Source of the DNA: Flavobacteriaceae bacterium | GTDB lineage: Bacteria; Bacteroidota; Bacteroidia; Flavobacteriales; Flavobacteriaceae | DNA: 36,771 bases | Assembly (NCBI GenBank): GCA_947379965.1 | Contig: CANCPC010000014.1 | Span: 1 to 36,771, forward strand | Direction of reading: 5' to 3' | Shown here: positions 26,054 to 34,572 of the stretch, piece by piece | Position numbering within the stretch: the first letter of the stretch is position 1 | Layout: the number at the start of each line of letters is the position of its first letter | Made by a program: the position numbers and the translations under genes | The notes under the pieces: generated by a model | Databases searched by the model: none | What the model saw: only the letters and a program-made list of their open reading frames with translations | Told to the model about the DNA's origin: nothing

Positions 26054-27175
26054 TTAAACTAAAGAAACTTTTTTTCCTGTTCGTGCTGCCTCATAAATTG
26101 CCTGAATGATTCGAACATCTTTGATTCCTTCTTCACCTGTAATATGACTTGGTAATTGTTCGTTTTCTATAATAACTTTTCCTATTGCGTCAAGTTGTGT
26201 TTGTTGTTGATTAATTTCAGGGAAATTAAAATCTCCTTTGCTAGTTTTTCCTTTAAATGGTCCATAACTAATCGCTGGACTTAGCTCAAAAAAACCTTCA
26301 TCAGCTGACGCAAATAATCGGTCAATGCCGCAACTATAGGAAGTGGCAGAATTACTAACGGCACCACTTGGGAAATTTAATTGCCACGTAATTGATTCTT
26401 CCACTTCGGCATATTTTATTTTATTTGTAATTGGACCAAATTGAGCTGTTACAGAAATCGGCTCTTCGCCCAACACATAGCGACTAGCTTGAACACAATA
26501 AATCCCAAGATTAACAAGCGGACCTCCGCCTGACAATGCTTTTTGCAAATGCCAATCCATTGTGTCACCTGTGTTGTAACCCAAAGAAGTCTCAACCAAA
26601 CGAACTTGTCCAAAAACTTTCTCTTGCCCCAATCGCTTCATTTCTAAATTATACGGTTCATAATGTAAACGATAACCAACCGCCAATTGTACACTCGCTT
26701 TTTTACAAGCATCCATCATTTCTTGACAATCACTTGCCGTAATTGCCATCGGTTTTTCGACAATAACGTGTTTTCCTGCCTTTGCTGCTCTAATTACAAA
26801 CTCTTTATGCATTGCATTTGGCAAAACAACATAGACTAAATCAATGTCTTTATTATGAATGATTTCATCGAAATTCTGGTAATTATAAATGTTTCTATAA
26901 GGAATATTATATTTTTTTTCCCATTCTAAAGCCTTTGAAGGTGTTCCGGTTACAATTCCTGCCAAACGACAATATTTTGAAATTTCTAGACCATCAGCTA
27001 AGTAGCCTGCATAACGTCCTAACCCGCAAAGTGCAACATTTAGCTTTTTCCCATCATAAACTTTATTGCTGTTTTCAGGTAAAGTCATAAAAGACGGAAA
27101 AGCTGTCACTATCGCAGTAGCTCCAACTCCAACACCAAAATTATGTACAAAAGCACGTCTAGAAATTTTTTTCAT
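26054..27175 (-). CDS. Tat-exported Gfo/Idh/MocA-family oxidoreductase
   Basis: This NAD(P)-dependent sugar/polyol-type oxidoreductase has 373 aa. The N-terminus carries a twin-arginine signal (SRRAFVHNFGVGVGATAIV), so the folded protein should be exported to the periplasm with its cofactor, as seen in other secreted members. The Rossmann domain follows (LNVALCGLGRYAGYLADGL), then the family motif VEKPMAITASDCQEMMDA, with the EKP lysine. The C-terminal alpha/beta domain has GGGPLVNLGIYCVQASRYVLGEEP. The substrate is unknown; characterised relatives act on glucose-fructose, inositol or N-acetyl sugars. It is a single gene, flanked on both sides by terminators of nearly the same stem sequence. 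Confidence 0.88.
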   Translation of the reverse strand: MKKISRRAFVHNFGVGVGATAIVTAFPSFMTLPENSNKVYDGKKLNVALCGLGRYAGYLADGLEISKYCRLAGIVTGTPSKALEWEKKYNIPYRNIYNYQNFDEIIHNKDIDLVYVVLPNAMHKEFVIRAAKAGKHVIVEKPMAITASDCQEMMDACKKASVQLAVGYRLHYEPYNLEMKRLGQEKVFGQVRLVETSLGYNTGDTMDWHLQKALSGGGPLVNLGIYCVQASRYVLGEEPISVTAQFGPITNKIKYAEVEESITWQLNFPSGAVSNSATSYSCGIDRLFASADEGFFELSPAISYGPFKGKTSKGDFNFPEINQQQTQLDAIGKVIIENEQLPSHITGEEGIKDVRIIQAIYEAARTGKKVSLV

Positions 27176-27251
27176 TTTTTAGATTTTACATTAACAATAA
27201 AAATATTTGACAACAAGGTTATTCAAATGTTACAAAAAATAGTTAAAAAAG

Positions 27252-27286
27252 CAAAACCCACAGGAATTATGATCTTGTGGGTTTTG
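27252..27286 (-). terminator. rsmG terminator
   Basis: CAAAACCCACA (27252-27262) pairs perfectly over 11 bp with TGTGGGTTTTG (27276-27286). On the minus strand a T-rich tract follows after GC. It lies 26 bp beyond the rsmG stop. The stem core is shared with the terminator at 26009-26045. Confidence 0.7.
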
Positions 27287-27311
27287 TTTTTTCTGTTATT
27301 GCGATTGCTAT

Positions 27312-27944
27312 TTAAACCACAAACTTTAACGGCAAATGCACCACTTTCTTAGTCTCGAAAAACTCGTCTTCAAAAAATTCCGATAAATTATATTCTGTTG
27401 CTTTTGGGAAAGGCGCTAATTCTTCGGTTAAATCACCCCCTTTTAGATAGAGAATTCCGTTTTTCAGTTCGTGTTTGTTTTTCTTTTTGATTTTATCTTT
27501 TACCCAAGATACAAAGTCAGGCATATTGGTTACGGCACGACTCACGATAAAATCGAAATCGCCTTTTACCAATTCGGCGCGCAATTGTTCGGCTTTTACG
27601 TTTTTCAGCTCCAAGGCATCGGCAACAGCCTGAACCACTTTTATTTTTTTGGCAATAACATCAATCAGGAAAAAACGCGTTTCTGGAAAAAGAATCGCCA
27701 AAGGAATTCCAGGAAATCCTCCGCCTGTTCCAACATCCAAGACATAAGTACCAGGTTCGAATTTGATGATTTTGGCAATTCCCAAGGAATGCAAAATGTG
27801 TTTGGTGTATAATTCGTCAATATCTTTACGGGAAATGACATTGATTTTTGCATTCCAATCGTGGTACAAAAAATCTAGTTTTGCAAATTGCTCCTTTTGA
27901 ATATCAGTTAAGTAAGGAAAATACTTTTGAATCTCGTCCATCAT
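27312..27944 (-). CDS. rsmG: 16S rRNA (guanine-527-N7)-methyltransferase
   Basis: RsmG (GidB) methylates G527 of 16S rRNA using SAM. At 210 aa it has the family length. Motifs: YHDWNAKINVISRKDIDELY and HILHSLGIAKII near the N-terminus, the SAM-binding YVLDVGTGGGFPGIPLAI, the acidic position FFLIDVIAKKIKVVQAVADA, and DFIVSRAVTNMPDFVSW near the catalytic region. It is divergent from the desaturase gene with a 103-bp shared upstream region. A minus-strand -7 box sits just before its start. In other bacteria loss of this gene gives low-level streptomycin resistance. Confidence 0.95.
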   Translation of the reverse strand: MMDEIQKYFPYLTDIQKEQFAKLDFLYHDWNAKINVISRKDIDELYTKHILHSLGIAKIIKFEPGTYVLDVGTGGGFPGIPLAILFPETRFFLIDVIAKKIKVVQAVADALELKNVKAEQLRAELVKGDFDFIVSRAVTNMPDFVSWVKDKIKKKNKHELKNGILYLKGGDLTEELAPFPKATEYNLSEFFEDEFFETKKVVHLPLKFVV

Positions 27945-27955
27945 AAAAATTTTAA

Positions 27956-27963
27956 CAAAAGTA
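27956..27963 (-). promoter_or_regulatory. -7 box of rsmG
   Basis: On the minus strand this reads TACTTTTG, matching TAnnTTTG. It lies 11 bp from the rsmG start codon, implying a very short or nearly leaderless transcript. Confidence 0.45.
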
Positions 27964-28019
27964 CAGTTTTTAGTTTTGAATATTTAACTCAATTTTGCCT
28001 ATTGAAAAATTTTAATAAT

Positions 28020-28027
28020 TATCTTTG
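28020..28027 (+). promoter_or_regulatory. -7 box of the desaturase gene
   Basis: TATCTTTG matches TAnnTTTG, is followed by CATC, and lies 20 bp upstream of the ATG at 28048. A possible -33 TTG is at 27995-27997. Confidence 0.55.
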
Positions 28028-28047
28028 CATCTCATTCAAAATTAACA

Positions 28048-29142
28048 ATGAACAACATCACACCTACATTTGCGAAGCAAGACAATCTAAAGTTTTTTAG
28101 AACACTTAACTCACGGGTGAACAACTACTTCAAAGAAAACAACATCCAAAAAACAGGTAACTGGAAATTGTATGTGAAAACCATAATAATGTTTGCACTT
28201 TTTTTCGCGCCTTATTTCTTAATACTAACGCTTGATTTGCCTTTATGGGCGCATTTACTTTTGACAATTGTCATGGGAGTTGGAATGGCAGGAGTTGGCA
28301 TGAACGTCATGCACGACGGCAATCACGGTTCCTATTCAGATAAAAGCTGGATCAATAAATTCATGGGAGGTACTATATATATTCTTGCAGGAAATGTGTA
28401 TAACTGGCAAGTGCAGCACAATGTTTTGCATCATACATATACCAATATTCCCGGTCACGATGAAGATCTTGATGCAGGAAGAATTATTCGTTTTACGAAA
28501 GAAGCAAAATGGCATAATTTCCACCGTTTTCAACAGTATTATTCTATCTTTTTATACGGTTTATTGACATTCAATTGGTCTTTAACCACTGATTTCAAAC
28601 AGATGAAAGAATATTTAAAAAGAAAATTGTCTTATGGAGAACCTAGAAACCCAAAAATACTTTGGACCACTTTAATTATTTCAAAAATAATATATTTCAC
28701 AGTTTGGATATTTCTTCCAATGATAATTGGAGTAACTTGGTGGAAAGTACTTATTGGTTTTTTCATCATGCATTACACGGCAGGACTTATATTGAGTATC
28801 GTTTTTCAATTGGCTCACATCACTGTTGAAACCATAAATCCTCTACCAAACGAAAGCGGTGAAATTCAAAATACTTGGGCAATTCATCAATTATTTACTA
28901 CCGTTAATTTTGCTCCAAAAAACTGGATTGTAAATTGGTACACAGGTGGTTTAAATCATCAAATAGAACATCATATTTTTCCGCACATTAGTCACATTCA
29001 TTATGGAAAAATAGCAAAATTTGTAAAAGAAACAGCCAAAGAATGCAATTTACCGTATTATGAATATAAGACCATGCGAAGCGCAGTTATTGCACATTTC
29101 AAACATTTAAAAGAATTAGGAACACAACCAATCGCGTCATAG
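28048..29142 (+). CDS. Membrane fatty acid desaturase (acyl-CoA/lipid desaturase)
   Basis: This integral membrane diiron desaturase introduces double bonds into acyl chains, likely for membrane fluidity. It has 364 aa with hydrophobic segments at about residues 42-65 and 68-88 and again near 205-255. The three histidine boxes are present: HDGNH (89-93), HNVLHH (124-129) and QIEHHIFPHISH in the C-terminal third. The QxxHH form of the last box is the front-end/linoleoyl-CoA-desaturase-like type. No cytochrome b5 or ferredoxin domain is fused, so electrons must come from another protein. It is monocistronic with its own promoter, divergent from rsmG. Confidence 0.9.
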   Translation: MNNITPTFAKQDNLKFFRTLNSRVNNYFKENNIQKTGNWKLYVKTIIMFALFFAPYFLILTLDLPLWAHLLLTIVMGVGMAGVGMNVMHDGNHGSYSDKSWINKFMGGTIYILAGNVYNWQVQHNVLHHTYTNIPGHDEDLDAGRIIRFTKEAKWHNFHRFQQYYSIFLYGLLTFNWSLTTDFKQMKEYLKRKLSYGEPRNPKILWTTLIISKIIYFTVWIFLPMIIGVTWWKVLIGFFIMHYTAGLILSIVFQLAHITVETINPLPNESGEIQNTWAIHQLFTTVNFAPKNWIVNWYTGGLNHQIEHHIFPHISHIHYGKIAKFVKETAKECNLPYYEYKTMRSAVIAHFKHLKELGTQPIAS

Positions 29143-29169
29143 AAACCCGAATCATAAAGACGTGCGCGG

Positions 29170-29195
29170 TTGAGACGCACTGCAGTGCGTCTCAA
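29170..29195. repeat. 26-bp perfect palindrome upstream of aminotransferase gene
   Basis: TTGAGACGCACTG is followed directly by its exact reverse complement, CAGTGCGTCTCAA, with no spacer. It is more GC-rich than the surrounding DNA and ends in an A-run. It lies 27 bp after the desaturase stop. It may be a dispersed repeat unit or act as a terminator. An in-frame TTG at its left edge is not a credible start codon. Confidence 0.8.
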
Positions 29196-29232
29196 CAAAA
29201 AAAATAGATTTTATAAACCAAAATTACATTTA

Positions 29233-30423
29233 ATGAACAATCCGCTTTCAGACAGAATCAACAATCTAGCCACATCACAAACATTGGCAATGGCTGCGTT
29301 AGCCAGAGAATTAAAATTACAAGGAAAAGATATTATCAGTTTAAGTTTAGGTGAACCGGATTTCAACACACCTGATTTCATAAAAGAAGCAGCAAAAAAA
29401 GCGATCGACGAAAACTACAGTACGTATTCTCCAGTAGATGGGTACTTAGATTTGAAAGAAGCTATTTGCCGCAAATTCAAGAGAGACAACGGATTAGACT
29501 ATAAACCATCACAAATCGTAGTTTCAACAGGAGCAAAACAATCTTTATACAACATTGCACAAGTAATGCTAAACGACGGTGACGAAGTAATTTTGCCTGC
29601 TCCTTACTGGGTTTCTTATTTCGAAATCGTAAAATTATCAGGAGGAGTTCCTGTAGAAGTTCCAACTTCTGTAGAAACTGATTTCAAAATCACACCTGAG
29701 CAATTAGAAGCAGCAATCACTCCAAAAACAAAAATGATGTGGTTTAGCTCTCCTTGTAACCCAAGTGGATCTGTTTATAGCCGTGAGGAATTAACAGCAT
29801 TGGCCAAAGTATTAGAAAAACACCCACAAGTGTATGTAGTTGCTGATGAAATCTACGAGCACATCAATTTCTCTGGAACTTTCTGCAGTATCGGATCTAT
29901 TCCCGGAATGTTAGAAAAAACCATAACTGTTAATGGAGTTGCAAAAGCATTTGCAATGACAGGCTACAGAATCGGATATATTGGTGGACCTGAATTCATT
30001 GCAAAAGCGTGTACTAAAATCCAAGGTCAAGTAACTTCAGGAGCCAATTCTGTGGCGCAACGTGCTACAATTACAGCTGTTGAGGCTGACCCAAGTGTAT
30101 TAAACCACATGGTTCAAGCCTTCCATAGCCGTAGAGATTTAGTCGTTGGATTATTAAAAGAAATTCCAGGGATCAAAATCAACGTTCCAGAAGGAGCTTT
30201 TTATGTTTTCCCAGACGTTTCTTCTTTCTTCGGAAAAACATTAAAAGGAACCGAAATCAAAGATGCCAATGACGTTTCAATGTACCTTTTGGCAGAAGCT
30301 TGTGTAGCTACTGTAACAGGTGACGCTTTTGGCAACCCTAATTGCATTCGTTTTTCTTATGCCACTAGTGACGAATTATTGAAAGAAGCATTAAAAAGAA
30401 TCAAAGAAGCTTTGGCACTATAA
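29233..30423 (+). CDS. aspC: PLP-dependent aminotransferase (aspartate aminotransferase type)
   Basis: This class I/II fold-type I aminotransferase most resembles aspartate aminotransferase of the 1-gamma group; exact specificity (Asp, aromatic or Ala) is inferred. The 396-aa protein starts MNNPLSDRINNLATSQTLAM. Motifs: SLGEPDFNTPDFIKEAA, STGAKQSLYNIAQVML, WFSSPCNPSGSVYSREEL, VADEIYEHINFSG, the PLP lysine in NGVAKAFAMTGYRIGYIGG and the substrate-binding arginine in CIRFSYATSDELL. The open frame continues upstream to a TTG inside the 26-bp palindrome; the ATG at 29233 is preferred because homologues begin there. A strong terminator follows. Confidence 0.92.
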   Translation: MNNPLSDRINNLATSQTLAMAALARELKLQGKDIISLSLGEPDFNTPDFIKEAAKKAIDENYSTYSPVDGYLDLKEAICRKFKRDNGLDYKPSQIVVSTGAKQSLYNIAQVMLNDGDEVILPAPYWVSYFEIVKLSGGVPVEVPTSVETDFKITPEQLEAAITPKTKMMWFSSPCNPSGSVYSREELTALAKVLEKHPQVYVVADEIYEHINFSGTFCSIGSIPGMLEKTITVNGVAKAFAMTGYRIGYIGGPEFIAKACTKIQGQVTSGANSVAQRATITAVEADPSVLNHMVQAFHSRRDLVVGLLKEIPGIKINVPEGAFYVFPDVSSFFGKTLKGTEIKDANDVSMYLLAEACVATVTGDAFGNPNCIRFSYATSDELLKEALKRIKEALAL

Positions 30424-30443
30424 ACCAAACTAAACTTATTCTT

Positions 30444-30470
30444 AAGCCTCAAGGAAACTTGGGGCTTTTC
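30444..30470 (+). terminator. Terminator of aminotransferase gene
   Basis: AAGCCTCAAG and CTTGGGGCTT pair around a GAAA tetraloop with one G-T wobble, followed by TTC TTT. It lies 20 bp past the stop. Confidence 0.8.
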
Positions 30471-30473
30471 TTT

Positions 30474-30585
30474 GGCGTGACCAAGCTTCCACCTCCCATC
30501 CAGCATGGTCGGGTTATACGTTACAATCCATGATATTGCTTAGTGCCACGCAATGACATGGAATTTCCTCTTCTATCCCTCACGC
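30474..30585 (+). repeat. Structured interspersed repeat, copy A
   Basis: A 112-bp element sharing ordered blocks with copy B at 32634-32729: GGCGTG, GCTTCCAC, CAGCATGGTCGGG, TACAATCCA and CTTCTATCCCTCACGCAA. The ends GCGTG/CACGC can close a stem that encloses two hairpins (CCAAGCT/AGCATGG and TCCATG/CATGGA). It has no coding potential and lies between a terminator and the U32 gene. The rest of this 300-bp spacer, 30586-30723, shows nothing recognisable. Confidence 0.75.
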
Positions 30586-30723
30586 AAAAACAGCACAAAT
30601 AATATTTTTAATTAAAAAAAACAAACCAAATTAGAAATCTCAAATAAAATATAGGAACTTAGCAAACTTTTTGGGTATCCCGAAAAACCGACTTTTAAAG
30701 TAACCGAAAATCATCATTCGCAG

Positions 30724-32580
30724 ATGAAAAAGAAAATAGAAATACTAGCACCTGCTAAGGATTTAATTCATGGAATGGCAGCCATCAACGCTGGAGCCGA
30801 TGCAGTTTACATCGGAGCGCCACAATTCGGGGCACGCTCAAACGCTCACAACTCCTTCGAAGATGTAGCCGCTTTAGTCAAATATGCGCATGTTTTCAAT
30901 GTACAGGTTTTCGTGGCCGTCAACACTATTCTGTACGACAACGAACTCGAAAATTGCCGTCTAATGATTTGGGAATTATACAAAATTGGTGTTGACGCAC
31001 TCATCATTCAAGACATGGCAATCCTAGAAATGGATTTGCCACCAATTGTCCTTCATGCCAGTACACAAGCCAACAATCGCGATGCTAACAAAATAAAGTT
31101 TCTGAAAGATGCCGGAATTAAACGCGTTGTTTTGGCTCGTGAATTAAACTTACACCAAATCAAAGAAATCAGTACGACTTCAGATGTGGAACTGGAATTT
31201 TTCGTAACCGGTGCCTTGTGTGTGTCTTTCAGTGGCAATTGTTATATGAGTGTCGCCAATGGGGAACGCTCTGCCAACCGAGGTTCTTGCGCACAAAACT
31301 GCCGTTTACCTTATAACTTAATTGATGGTCATGGCGAAACCTTGATTAAAAATAGCCATTTGCTTTCGATTAAGGATTTTGATGTTTCAAATCAAATACC
31401 CAATTTAATCGAAGCTGGAATTAGTTCATTCAAAATTGAAGGCCGATTGAAAGATATAGTTTATGTCAAAAATAATGTGTCCTACTTACGTCAAAAATTA
31501 GATGATTTTCTGGAAGGAAACGACACATATACCAAAGCTTCTTCTGGAAAATGCACTTATACTTTCGATTCAGCATTGAACCGCACTTTCAATCGTGGCT
31601 ATACTGATTATTTTGTAAACGAAAGACATCAATCGATTGGCTCTTGGGAAAGTCCAAAATCGAAAGGGCAATACATTGGCAAACTCATCAAAACCATTGG
31701 CAATGCTTACGAAATCGAAAATGGCGAATTATTAAACAATGGCGACGGACTTTGTTTCATCAACGAAAACAACGAAGCCGATGGAATCTATGTCAACAAA
31801 GCCGAAAACGGTTTGGCATTTCCCAATGTTCTAAAAGATATTGCACCCGGAACTTTCATTTACCGCAACAACGACGCGGCTTTCATCAAAATCGTAGAAC
31901 GCGAAGACAGCGCCATCCGAAAAATAAGCACCACTTTGACGCTTTCCGAAAACGAAAACGGTTTTGAACTCGTCGCTATCGATGAAGACGGAAATAGTAG
32001 CAGCGTAAAATTGGTTCACCCAAAAGAAAGAACCAAAAACGACGAATCAATCGAAGATAATTTCAAAATTAATTTAGCAAAAACAGGTTTTACGCCGTAT
32101 ACCGTTGATAAAATAAATATAGAATTTTCACAAAACTGGTTTCTTCCAATTTCAAAAATTAATGAAATGCGCAGAACCGTATTCGAACAATTAACCGAAA
32201 TGCGTCTTGTCAATTACAAACATGAAAAGATTCAAATCGAAAAAACATCACATCCTTATCCTGAAACCAAACTCGATTTTATGTATAATGTTTCGAATAA
32301 ATTGGCACGGAAATTCTACGAGCGTCATGGTGTTACCGAAATCGAAAAAGCATTTGAATTGCAATGGGATCCAGGAAAATCACGTGTAATGACCACCAAA
32401 TATTGCATTAAATACGAATTGGAAAAATGCCCTAAATATCATCCCAATATGGAATCGAAAGCAAAAGAACCTTTGGTTTTGAAACAGGGCGAATTAGAAT
32501 ACAAACTCAAATTCAATTGCAAACCCTGCGAAATGGAAATTTGGGAAAAAGATGCCGAATTCGAAATCGAAGAAGATTAA
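30724..32580 (+). CDS. U32-family protein, RlhA-like RNA hydroxylation enzyme
   Basis: The N-terminal U32 domain starts KIEILAPAKDLIHGMAAINA and includes GADAVYIGAPQFGARSNAHN and VVLARELNLHQIKEI. The cysteines C166, C173, C189 and C193 (ALCVSFSGNCYM ... RGSCAQNCRLPY) are placed as in members proposed to bind an iron-sulfur cluster. At 618 aa it is longer than TrhP/YegQ and resembles RlhA/YdcP (23S rRNA C2501 hydroxylation) in size, with a C-terminal cysteine set in TTKYCIKYELEKCPKYHP and FNCKPCEMEIWE. These proteins were named peptidases, but RNA hydroxylation is better supported for the E. coli enzymes. Whether this one modifies rRNA or tRNA cannot be decided from sequence alone. It is flanked by two copies of a structured repeat. 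Confidence 0.85.
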   Translation: MKKKIEILAPAKDLIHGMAAINAGADAVYIGAPQFGARSNAHNSFEDVAALVKYAHVFNVQVFVAVNTILYDNELENCRLMIWELYKIGVDALIIQDMAILEMDLPPIVLHASTQANNRDANKIKFLKDAGIKRVVLARELNLHQIKEISTTSDVELEFFVTGALCVSFSGNCYMSVANGERSANRGSCAQNCRLPYNLIDGHGETLIKNSHLLSIKDFDVSNQIPNLIEAGISSFKIEGRLKDIVYVKNNVSYLRQKLDDFLEGNDTYTKASSGKCTYTFDSALNRTFNRGYTDYFVNERHQSIGSWESPKSKGQYIGKLIKTIGNAYEIENGELLNNGDGLCFINENNEADGIYVNKAENGLAFPNVLKDIAPGTFIYRNNDAAFIKIVEREDSAIRKISTTLTLSENENGFELVAIDEDGNSSSVKLVHPKERTKNDESIEDNFKINLAKTGFTPYTVDKINIEFSQNWFLPISKINEMRRTVFEQLTEMRLVNYKHEKIQIEKTSHPYPETKLDFMYNVSNKLARKFYERHGVTEIEKAFELQWDPGKSRVMTTKYCIKYELEKCPKYHPNMESKAKEPLVLKQGELEYKLKFNCKPCEMEIWEKDAEFEIEED

Positions 32581-32584
32581 AACC

Positions 32585-32623
32585 AAAACCGATACTTTTA
32601 CACAAAAGACATCGGTTTTTTTT
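32585..32623 (+). terminator. Terminator of U32 gene
   Basis: AAAACCGAT (32585-32593) pairs with ATCGGTTTT (32611-32619), with extra inner CTTTT/AAAAG pairing, and a long T-run follows. Confidence 0.85.
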
Positions 32624-32633
32624 CATAAATTTG

Positions 32634-32729
32634 GGCGTGCCCATGCTTCCACTAGCGTTACAGCATGGTCGGGCTTTCCGCTACAATCCACGCAAAAAAG
32701 CGTGGGATTTTCGCTTCTATCCCTCACGC
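32634..32729 (+). repeat. Structured interspersed repeat, copy B
   Basis: A 96-bp element homologous to 30474-30585. GCGTG/CACGC closes the ends. Hairpin CCATGCT/AGCATGG is perfect, and hairpin CCACGC/GCGTGG has an AAAAAA loop in place of a longer insert in copy A. It lies between the U32 terminator and purT. It is open in one frame, which artificially extends the purT reading frame. Confidence 0.75.
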
Positions 32730-32754
32730 AATCTCAATACAAAACACATCTAGA

Positions 32755-33915
32755 ATGAAAATACTACTTTTAGGCTCAGGCGAACTCGGAAAAGAATTTG
32801 TAATTGCTGCGCAACGAATCGGTCAGACCATAATTGCGGTAGATAGTTATGCAAATGCACCCGCTATGCAAGTTGCTCACGGTTTCGAGGTCATCAATAT
32901 GCTTGATGGAACCGAATTAGATCGAATTGTAGCCAAACACAAACCCGATTTCATCGTTCCAGAAATAGAAGCCATTCGAACCGAACGCTTTTACGATTAC
33001 GAAAAACAAGGAATTACCATAGTTCCGTCAGCGAAAGCGGCCAATTTTACCATGAACAGAAAAGCCATTCGGGATTTGGCTGCCAAAGAATTGGGATTAA
33101 AAACCGCCAATTATCGCTACGCAACAACTGCCGAAGAGTTACGAAAAGGAGTTGAAGCAGTCGGTATGCCGTGTGTTGTAAAACCATTGATGTCGTCCTC
33201 AGGCAAAGGCCAATCGACTATAAAAACAGAAACTGACATTGAAAAAGCTTGGAATTATGCCGTTGAAGGTTCCCGGGGCGATGTGGTAGAAGTCATCGTT
33301 GAAGCCTTCGTGAAATTCAATTCTGAAATCACTTTATTAACCGTTACCCAAAATAATAATCCCACTCTATTTTGTGCTCCAATTGGGCACCGACAAGAGC
33401 GTGGCGATTATCAGGAAAGCTGGCAACCTGCCAAAGTTTCTGATGCGGCTTTATTTGAAGCGCAAGATATGGCCGAGAAAGTGACTGAAGCTTTAGGTGG
33501 AGCAGGACTTTTTGGTGTTGAATTTTTCCTCTCCGATGAAGGCGTATATTTCTCGGAATTATCACCAAGACCACACGATACCGGAATGGTAACTTTGGCC
33601 AATACTCAAAATTTTAATGAATTCGAATTGCATTTACGAGCGATTTTAAGCTTACCCATTTTCGAAATTAAATTAGAAAAAGCAGGAGCCAGCGCTGTTA
33701 TTTTAGCAACAGAAAATTCCGAAAACCCTACCTATTCGGGAATCGAAAAAATAGCCGTTTTACCTAAAACTGATTTTAAGATTTTTGGCAAACCCACTTC
33801 AAGACCGTTTCGAAGAATGGGTGTTGCATTAGTCAATGACAATCTAGAAACACCAATTGAAAATTTAATTGATCGTGCCAAACAAGCATCCAATTTGGTA
33901 ACTGTAAATTCATAA
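32755..33915 (+). CDS. purT: Formate-dependent phosphoribosylglycinamide formyltransferase
   Basis: PurT uses formate and ATP to formylate GAR to FGAR in purine synthesis, without folate. This ATP-grasp protein of 386 aa starts [20 protein letters not shown]. It has the [15 protein letters not shown] segment of the N-terminal domain, the ATP-grasp lid region [19 protein letters not shown], and Mg-binding [28 protein letters not shown]. The open frame runs upstream to 32665 through a repeat element, but the ATG at 32755 is the start because homologues begin [10 protein letters not shown]. The next gene starts at the base right after its stop codon, indicating co-transcription and probable translational coupling. 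Confidence 0.96.
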   Translation: MKILLLGSGELGKEFVIAAQRIGQTIIAVDSYANAPAMQVAHGFEVINMLDGTELDRIVAKHKPDFIVPEIEAIRTERFYDYEKQGITIVPSAKAANFTMNRKAIRDLAAKELGLKTANYRYATTAEELRKGVEAVGMPCVVKPLMSSSGKGQSTIKTETDIEKAWNYAVEGSRGDVVEVIVEAFVKFNSEITLLTVTQNNNPTLFCAPIGHRQERGDYQESWQPAKVSDAALFEAQDMAEKVTEALGGAGLFGVEFFLSDEGVYFSELSPRPHDTGMVTLANTQNFNEFELHLRAILSLPIFEIKLEKAGASAVILATENSENPTYSGIEKIAVLPKTDFKIFGKPTSRPFRRMGVALVNDNLETPIENLIDRAKQASNLVTVNS

Positions 33916-34497
33916 ATGTATTTAATTCTTGAAAATATAGCCAAGCATATTTCCCTTTCTCCAGAAGAGCAGGAACTTTTTTTGTCAAAAACGGAAACCC
34001 ATTATTACAAAGCAAAAACGATTTTACAAAATGCTGGAGAAGTTTGTAAAAACTCCTATTTTGTAAATTCAGGCGCTTTACGAAGTTTCAATATCAACGA
34101 AAATATTGTAGAACATGTAATGAGTTTTGCTTGCAAAGGTTGGTGGATTAGTGATATGTACAGCTTAATTTCTGAAAAACAAGGGAATCTTTTTATAGAA
34201 GTTATAGAAGATGCCGAAGTGGTTTTACTTTCCAAAGAAAACCAAGAAAAATTGTATCATGAAATTCCAAAGTTAGAGCGATTCTTTCGAATTTTAACCG
34301 AAAATGCTTTGGTTGCAAATCAGCAACGAATAATGGATAATTTAAGTTTATCTGCCGAAGAACGTTTTGAGAAATTTTCAAAAAAATACCCTACTCTTCT
34401 TCAACAAGTTCCTCAAAAACAAATCGCTTCTTATATTGGCGTCACGCCTGAATTTTTTAGTAAAATGAAGGCAAAAACTTTAAAAAAAGGAAATTAA
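33916..34497 (+). CDS. Crp/Fnr-family transcriptional regulator
   Basis: This 193-aa regulator has an N-terminal cyclic-nucleotide-binding-type beta barrel (FLSKTETHYYKAKTILQNAG, CKNSYFVNSGALRSF) and a C-terminal winged HTH (QKQIASYIGVTPEFFSKMKA). The barrel lacks a convincing cAMP phosphate-binding RxS cassette, and no FNR-type cysteine cluster is present, so the signal is unknown, as in many Bacteroidota family members. The ATG follows the purT stop directly with no gap. Downstream is a pirin gene whose promoter contains a perfect 16-bp palindrome at 34535-34550, a natural candidate operator for this protein. Confidence 0.88.
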   Translation: MYLILENIAKHISLSPEEQELFLSKTETHYYKAKTILQNAGEVCKNSYFVNSGALRSFNINENIVEHVMSFACKGWWISDMYSLISEKQGNLFIEVIEDAEVVLLSKENQEKLYHEIPKLERFFRILTENALVANQQRIMDNLSLSAEERFEKFSKKYPTLLQQVPQKQIASYIGVTPEFFSKMKAKTLKKGN

Positions 34498-34534
34498 AAG
34501 TAATTTTTATAACTAAACGTTGTCCAAAATTGTT

Positions 34535-34550
34535 CTTAATCTAGATTAAG
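34535..34550. promoter_or_regulatory. Candidate operator, 16-bp perfect palindrome
   Basis: CTTAATCTAGATTAAG is its own reverse complement. It ends about 22 bp upstream of a TAAATTTG -7 box, so it sits immediately upstream of the expected -33 region, the usual place for an activator. It matches neither the E. coli CRP nor the FNR consensus. Confidence 0.5.
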
Positions 34551-34572
34551 TTATCAATGATTAAACTCATAG

